From the NCBI RefSeq assembly GCF_000758685.1, contig NZ_CP009286.1, positions 4,184,501 to 4,248,500 of the forward strand: a DNA stretch of 64,000 nucleotides, in the 5' to 3' direction. Position 1 is the first letter of the stretch. Each line of letters begins with the position of its first letter. This document shows, in pieces, positions 61,193-64,000 of the stretch. This DNA is from Paenibacillus stellifer. Its GTDB lineage: Bacteria; Bacillota; Bacilli; Paenibacillales; Paenibacillaceae. The notes beneath the pieces are model-generated. The model ran no database searches. It worked only from the letters and a program-made list of their open reading frames with translations, and was not told the origin of the DNA. Both the position numbers and the translations under genes were made by a program.

Positions 61193-61981
61193 CTATTTCA
61201 CCGGCCGCCGGTCGATATAGATTTTGCCTTTATGATCGATCGTGCATAGAAAAATATCCCGGAAATCAGACGCGCCTTTCTGCCGGATTTGATTTTTCAG
61301 CCAAAAACGGTTTTTACCAAGCATCTCCAGATTCTCGTCCTGCACTTTGCCATCCATAATGAGCGGAACAGGAAGTCCTTCATAGCGGATATTCTCGATT
61401 TTGATTCCCTGTCCCTGTTTACCACTCGATTGTCCGCTGCCGCCTGAGGCTTTGCCGGTCCCATTTTGCCCGCCACCCGAGGTGGATTCCTGGTTCGTGC
61501 CGGTGCCTCCCAATTCTGAAGCATCCTTGTTCTTCTCGATAACCGTCAGCTGACCTGTCGGCTCCAGGATCGCGAATTCGACATCCGCCAGATTCGTAAT
61601 ATTCTGTCCTCTCAGCTGAAGCAGCAAATCATCGATATTATAACGCTGTTTGCGCATTTCTTTGGGCCGTATAGTGCCATCTGAGATCAGAACGCTCGGC
61701 CTGCCGTCGATCAGCAGACGAAGCTTGCGGCTTTTGAGGCTGAGATGCGCCAGCAAGACTTGGGTCAGGACGAGCGTCGCCATGGGCACAAATCCGTCGT
61801 ACAGCGGACGCTTGATGTCTTCGATGACGAAGGTTGCAATCTCGGCGATCATGATGGAAATGGTCAGGTCAAATACCGAAAGCTTACCGATCTCCCGTTT
61901 TCCCATAATGCGCATGCACAAGAAAATAGTCACGTACATCAGCAGAGTCAAAAAAGCATGTGTGGCGATATGCCCAACCAT
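61193..61981 (-). CDS. DUF421 (YetF/YrbG-like) membrane protein with Gly/Ser insert
   Basis: The 262-residue protein has three N-terminal membrane helices (FLTLLMYVTIFLCMRIMG and ISIMIAEIATFVI, then VPMATLVLTQVLLA) and a cytosolic DUF421 domain with LLIDGRPSVLISDGTI near 90 and NIDDLLLQLRGQNI near 115. Between about residues 158 and 192 lies an insert made mostly of Gly, Ser, Thr, Asn and Gln. The C-terminal half resumes with LPVPLIMDGKVQDENL. ATG at 61981 follows AAAGGAGAG. Related proteins act in spores; the role is not certain. Convergent with spoVB. Confidence 0.85.
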   Translation of the reverse strand: MVGHIATHAFLTLLMYVTIFLCMRIMGKREIGKLSVFDLTISIMIAEIATFVIEDIKRPLYDGFVPMATLVLTQVLLAHLSLKSRKLRLLIDGRPSVLISDGTIRPKEMRKQRYNIDDLLLQLRGQNITNLADVEFAILEPTGQLTVIEKNKDASELGGTGTNQESTSGGGQNGTGKASGGSGQSSGKQGQGIKIENIRYEGLPVPLIMDGKVQDENLEMLGKNRFWLKNQIRQKGASDFRDIFLCTIDHKGKIYIDRRPVK

Positions 61982-62193
61982 TGGCTTAAGCTCTCCTTTC
62001 AGGTTAGCGGCCGACAAGCTCCGGGCAGGAGCCATGTACTGCTAGTCTGACCTCACGTTCTTGGAGGCATTCGAACTTCCCCCGGTCAATTCTTGGTAAA
62101 AGACCTGGCTGCGCATTCTTGTACTAGTGTGGCAAGCTGTCTCATAAAATGAAGCAATGAACGATGCAACTGGATCAGGCGGCTATCATACAT
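61982..62193. other. Divergent region between the DUF421 gene and the TIGR04086 gene
   Basis: About 210 bases with a candidate plus-strand promoter (62119-62148). No gene is seen. The dispersed repeat copy C begins at 62194. Confidence 0.5.
62119..62148 (+). promoter_or_regulatory. Candidate promoter of the TIGR04086 gene
   Basis: TTGTAC (62119-62124), 18-base spacer, CATAAA (62143-62148). The transcript would start about 40 bases before repeat copy C, so the repeat would be in the 5' leader. Confidence 0.35.
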
Positions 62194-62265
62194 AGCGTAT
62201 GCTTCCGAAGCGAGTTTTGCGAAGATATGATCAAGGAAGTATATGCTATCAAAACTTTTAGGAGG
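62194..62265 (+). repeat. Ribosome-binding-site repeat, copy C (one unit)
   Basis: One unit of 72 bases reads AGCGTATGCTTCC, GAAGCGAGTTTTGCGAAGAT, GGAAGTATATGCT, ATCAAAACTTTTAGGAGG. AGCGTATGCTTCC and GGAAGTATATGCT can pair over 13 bp with two G-U pairs. AGTTTTG (62213-62219) is complementary to CAAAACT (62250-62256), which lies 3 bases before AGGAGG of the next gene. Confidence 0.88.
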
Positions 62266-62272
62266 ATGAATT

Positions 62273-62665
62273 ATGCATTTGCTTCGCAAACTATTATTGC
62301 CGAATATCGGGAATCCCGTGCTGTCAGGGCTTGTCCGTGCCTTCATGTGGATGCTGCTGGGAGCCTTTGCTCTGTCACTGCTCCTGTGGGGAAGCGGCCT
62401 TACCGAGCACGATTTATCGCTGTACACCTACGTCGTGCATGCGATCGCCATTATTTTTGGGGGGTGGGCCTCTGGCAGACGCGCTTCCTCCAAAGGATGG
62501 TATCAGGGCTGCCTGACCGGCGCCTTCTACGGCGCAATTGTGCTGCTCATTGGATTTCTGGCATTGGACGCTTCGCTCAGAGCAGCCGATCTGCTGTGGA
62601 TTGCGGCTGCTGCTTTGATCGGAGCGGTTGGAGGCATACTGGGAGTTAATTTCCAGAAAGCGTAA
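62273..62665 (+). CDS. TIGR04086 family membrane protein (YrzE-like)
   Basis: The 130-residue protein has four membrane segments: VRAFMWMLLGAFALSLLLWG, YVVHAIAIIFGGWASG, GCLTGAFYGAIVLLIGFLAL and LLWIAAAALIGAVGGILGV (listed with rough limits). The Gly-rich second and fourth helices are typical of the family. It has no known function. The ribosome binding site AGGAGG, 7 bases before the ATG, belongs to repeat copy C. In Bacillus it lies between yajC and spoVB, matching its place here. Confidence 0.85.
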   Translation: MHLLRKLLLPNIGNPVLSGLVRAFMWMLLGAFALSLLLWGSGLTEHDLSLYTYVVHAIAIIFGGWASGRRASSKGWYQGCLTGAFYGAIVLLIGFLALDASLRAADLLWIAAAALIGAVGGILGVNFQKA

Positions 62666-62761
62666 ATTTTTCGATTAAAAAAATTGAAACGCGCCTCTCA
62701 AAATGTGATACACTGTCTTCATCCCATGTCACTTTCCACATTCAAGGAGGCTTCGAATCCT

Positions 62762-63598
62762 TTGCTTTACCATTCCATGAATACCATCAGCTTGTTTACC
62801 GTGGTGCTCGTAATTGTGCTGATCGGCCTGGGAGCCCGGCGTAACCCATTCGTCGCGCTGGCCAATCTCGGCAAGGAAATGCTGCATTCCTACAAGCTGG
62901 TTCTTCTTGTCGCCGGCATGTTCGCCATTCTGGCCTTGAATAAGTATGAGCTGCAGATCGAGAAAAAATTGCATCTGACGTCCGACTTCACAAGCTTTGT
63001 GTTCGGAATCGAAGGGCATTTTGTCCAACATTTTCAACAGTTGTTCTTTGCGCACTGGCTGACGCCGATTATCGTATTCTTCTATATCTTCATGCTTCAG
63101 TCTGCATTAGCCGCATCGCTCGGCGTATATCTGCTGGACAAAAACCGGCTGCTGCTGTACGCCACATGCTACGCCGTCATCCTGAACTATGCGATTGCAA
63201 TTCCGTTCTATCTGTATTTCCCGGTTAACGAGGTATGGTCCTATGCGCCGGCCGGCGTCCGCTTTGTTATGCTGGATGCCTTCCCCAATTTCGAGAGTGA
63301 ATACCGCGCATTGTCCGGGCTGAACAATTGTTTTCCCAGCTTGCATACAGCGATCTCGCTCACAACGGCGCTGCTGGCATTCCGCTCAGGCAACCGCCGA
63401 TGGATGGTTATTACCGGCATTTCTGCTGCGGTCATCATCTTCGGCATCTTTTATTTAGGCATTCACTGGCTGACCGATATGATGGGCGGCACGGTTCTGG
63501 CCATCGTGTCCTCCTCGCTCAGCATCCAGCTTGCCAAGTTGACGCTTCGCGGCAGTGAAACCGCCGTAAGGGTCGGAAGCGAAGCGCCGCACGCCTAA
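62762..63598 (+). CDS. PAP2-superfamily membrane phosphatase (Aur1-like)
   Basis: The 278-residue protein has six or more membrane segments. The phosphatase signature is CFPSLHTAISLTTALL near 190 (PSxHxxxS) and FYLGIHWLTDMMGG near 232 (the HxxxD site). The first KxxxxxxRP motif of classical PAP2 enzymes is not evident, as in the Aur1/Ipt1-like branch that acts on lipid phosphates or inositol lipids. TTG at 62762 is preferred because AAGGAGG lies 11 bases upstream; ATG at 62777 is possible. A terminator follows. The natural substrate is unknown. Confidence 0.8.
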   Translation: MLYHSMNTISLFTVVLVIVLIGLGARRNPFVALANLGKEMLHSYKLVLLVAGMFAILALNKYELQIEKKLHLTSDFTSFVFGIEGHFVQHFQQLFFAHWLTPIIVFFYIFMLQSALAASLGVYLLDKNRLLLYATCYAVILNYAIAIPFYLYFPVNEVWSYAPAGVRFVMLDAFPNFESEYRALSGLNNCFPSLHTAISLTTALLAFRSGNRRWMVITGISAAVIIFGIFYLGIHWLTDMMGGTVLAIVSSSLSIQLAKLTLRGSETAVRVGSEAPHA

Positions 63599-63661
63599 CG
63601 TTCAGCTTTCTGGCAGGATGGCGCACGGCATTGTACCGGGTTGTACTGCAAAAGGATTAAA

Positions 63662-63690
63662 GAAAGAGCCCTTTTTCGGGGCTCTTTCTT
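63662..63690 (+). terminator. Terminator downstream of the PAP2 gene
   Basis: AAAGAGCCC and GGGCTCTTT form a 9-bp stem around TTTTTCG, followed by CTT. Confidence 0.75.
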
Positions 63691-63742
63691 ATTGCGTGGA
63701 CCTAATATTCCGTTTTACTGCAATTTTTACTACTGGCACAGC

Positions 63743-63783
63743 AAAAAACGGCACTCCTTCCGTTACGGAAAGAACGCCGTTTG
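63743..63783 (-). terminator. Terminator downstream of yajC
   Basis: On the minus strand AACGGC and GCCGTT enclose a TTCCGT-A-ACGGAA stem, followed by TTTT. Confidence 0.78.
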
Positions 63784-63834
63784 TTTGTACTTATTGGATG
63801 CCTGAGTTGTTGCCTTCCGGACAAATAGCCGGTA

Positions 63835-64000
63835 TTATTCCTTCGTCTCCCCAATCGCGTGACTGATTGAGCCACGGTCAAAGGTCAGCTTGGTTACATC
63901 GTTAACGCGGAGCACGGCAATATCATCCGTAATTTCCACAATGGTGCCGTGCAGGCCCCCGATGGTTACCACCTTGTCGCCTTTTTTCAGCGCTTTCAGC
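63835..64000 (-). CDS. yajC: Preprotein translocase subunit YajC, C-terminal part (runs off the window edge)
   Basis: Fifty-four codons and the stop are visible; the start lies beyond 64000. The peptide reads LKALKKGDKVVTIGGLHGTI then VEITDDIAVLRVNDVTKLTFDR and ends AIGETKE. KGDKVVTIGGLHGTI is the diagnostic cytosolic segment of YajC, the small partner of SecDF. In Bacillus (yrbF) it is near spoVB and secDF, as here. The N-terminal membrane helix should be just outside the window. Confidence 0.93.
   Translation of the reverse strand, partial: LKALKKGDKVVTIGGLHGTIVEITDDIAVLRVNDVTKLTFDRGSISHAIGETKE

Overview
The window is a housekeeping stretch of a Gram-positive, endospore-forming, naturally competent type of bacterium, most likely Paenibacillus or a close relative. 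The evidence is the moderately high GC content, strong AGGAGG ribosome binding sites, many TTG starts, T-box leaders, spo0E and spoVB, the comE cluster with divergent comER, a split secD/secF, and gene order matching the Bacillus yajC-spoVB-comN-secDF-recJ-apt-rel-dtd-hisS-aspS-tcdA-rarA-cymR-iscS-mnmA block. Coordinates and motifs were read by eye, and no database search was run.

Layout. 1-210: start of a sigma-70 family factor running off the edge. About 509-2000: an IS110-family element with a recombinase and, upstream of it, a two-hairpin RNA that fits the bridge-RNA plan. 2158-5254: ketodeoxygluconate module (kdgA, kdgK and a LacI-type regulator). 5501-7213: secreted stalk-domain protein. 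7437-12926: competence cluster comEC, comEB, comEA and comER. 12979-15800: leuS with T-box. 15815-19694: AI-2E family exporter, lipoprotein, zinc-ribbon protein, PRC-barrel protein and cysteine desulfurase. 19967-23923: accessory stretch (GH26-PA14 mannanase, DUF1796 protein, GH25 lysozyme, Spo0E). 24161-32341: cymR, mnmA, rarA, helD, purine permease and tcdA. 32360-41478: maltodextrin utilisation cluster (GH31, GH13, MdxG/F/E-type transporter and LacI regulator), inserted between tcdA and aspS. 41639-45207: aspS and hisS with T-box. 45494-48530: stress proteins, HAD hydrolase and dtd. 48573-58889: rel, a uracil permease on the other strand, apt, recJ, CDF exporter, secF and secD. 59130-64000: comN, spoVB, DUF421 protein, TIGR04086 protein, PAP2 protein and the end of yajC.

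How the genes work together. Several sets form functional units: 2-keto-3-deoxygluconate phosphorylation and cleavage; DNA uptake; cysteine desulfuration with its repressor CymR and the tRNA thiolase MnmA; maltodextrin import and hydrolysis; and Sec-dependent export (SecD, SecF, YajC). The aminoacyl-tRNA synthetase genes leuS and hisS-aspS each carry a tRNA-sensing leader.

Two signals stand out. The first is the IS110 bridge-RNA candidate. Its target-loop guides match the DNA flanking the element at both ends, which allows both boundaries to be predicted. The second is a dispersed repeat of about 65-75 bp that ends exactly at the Shine-Dalgarno sequence of three unrelated genes (at 45925, 53039 and 62273). 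It is foldable and contains complementary AGTTTTG and CAAAACT segments next to the ribosome binding site. I do not recognise it as a described element.
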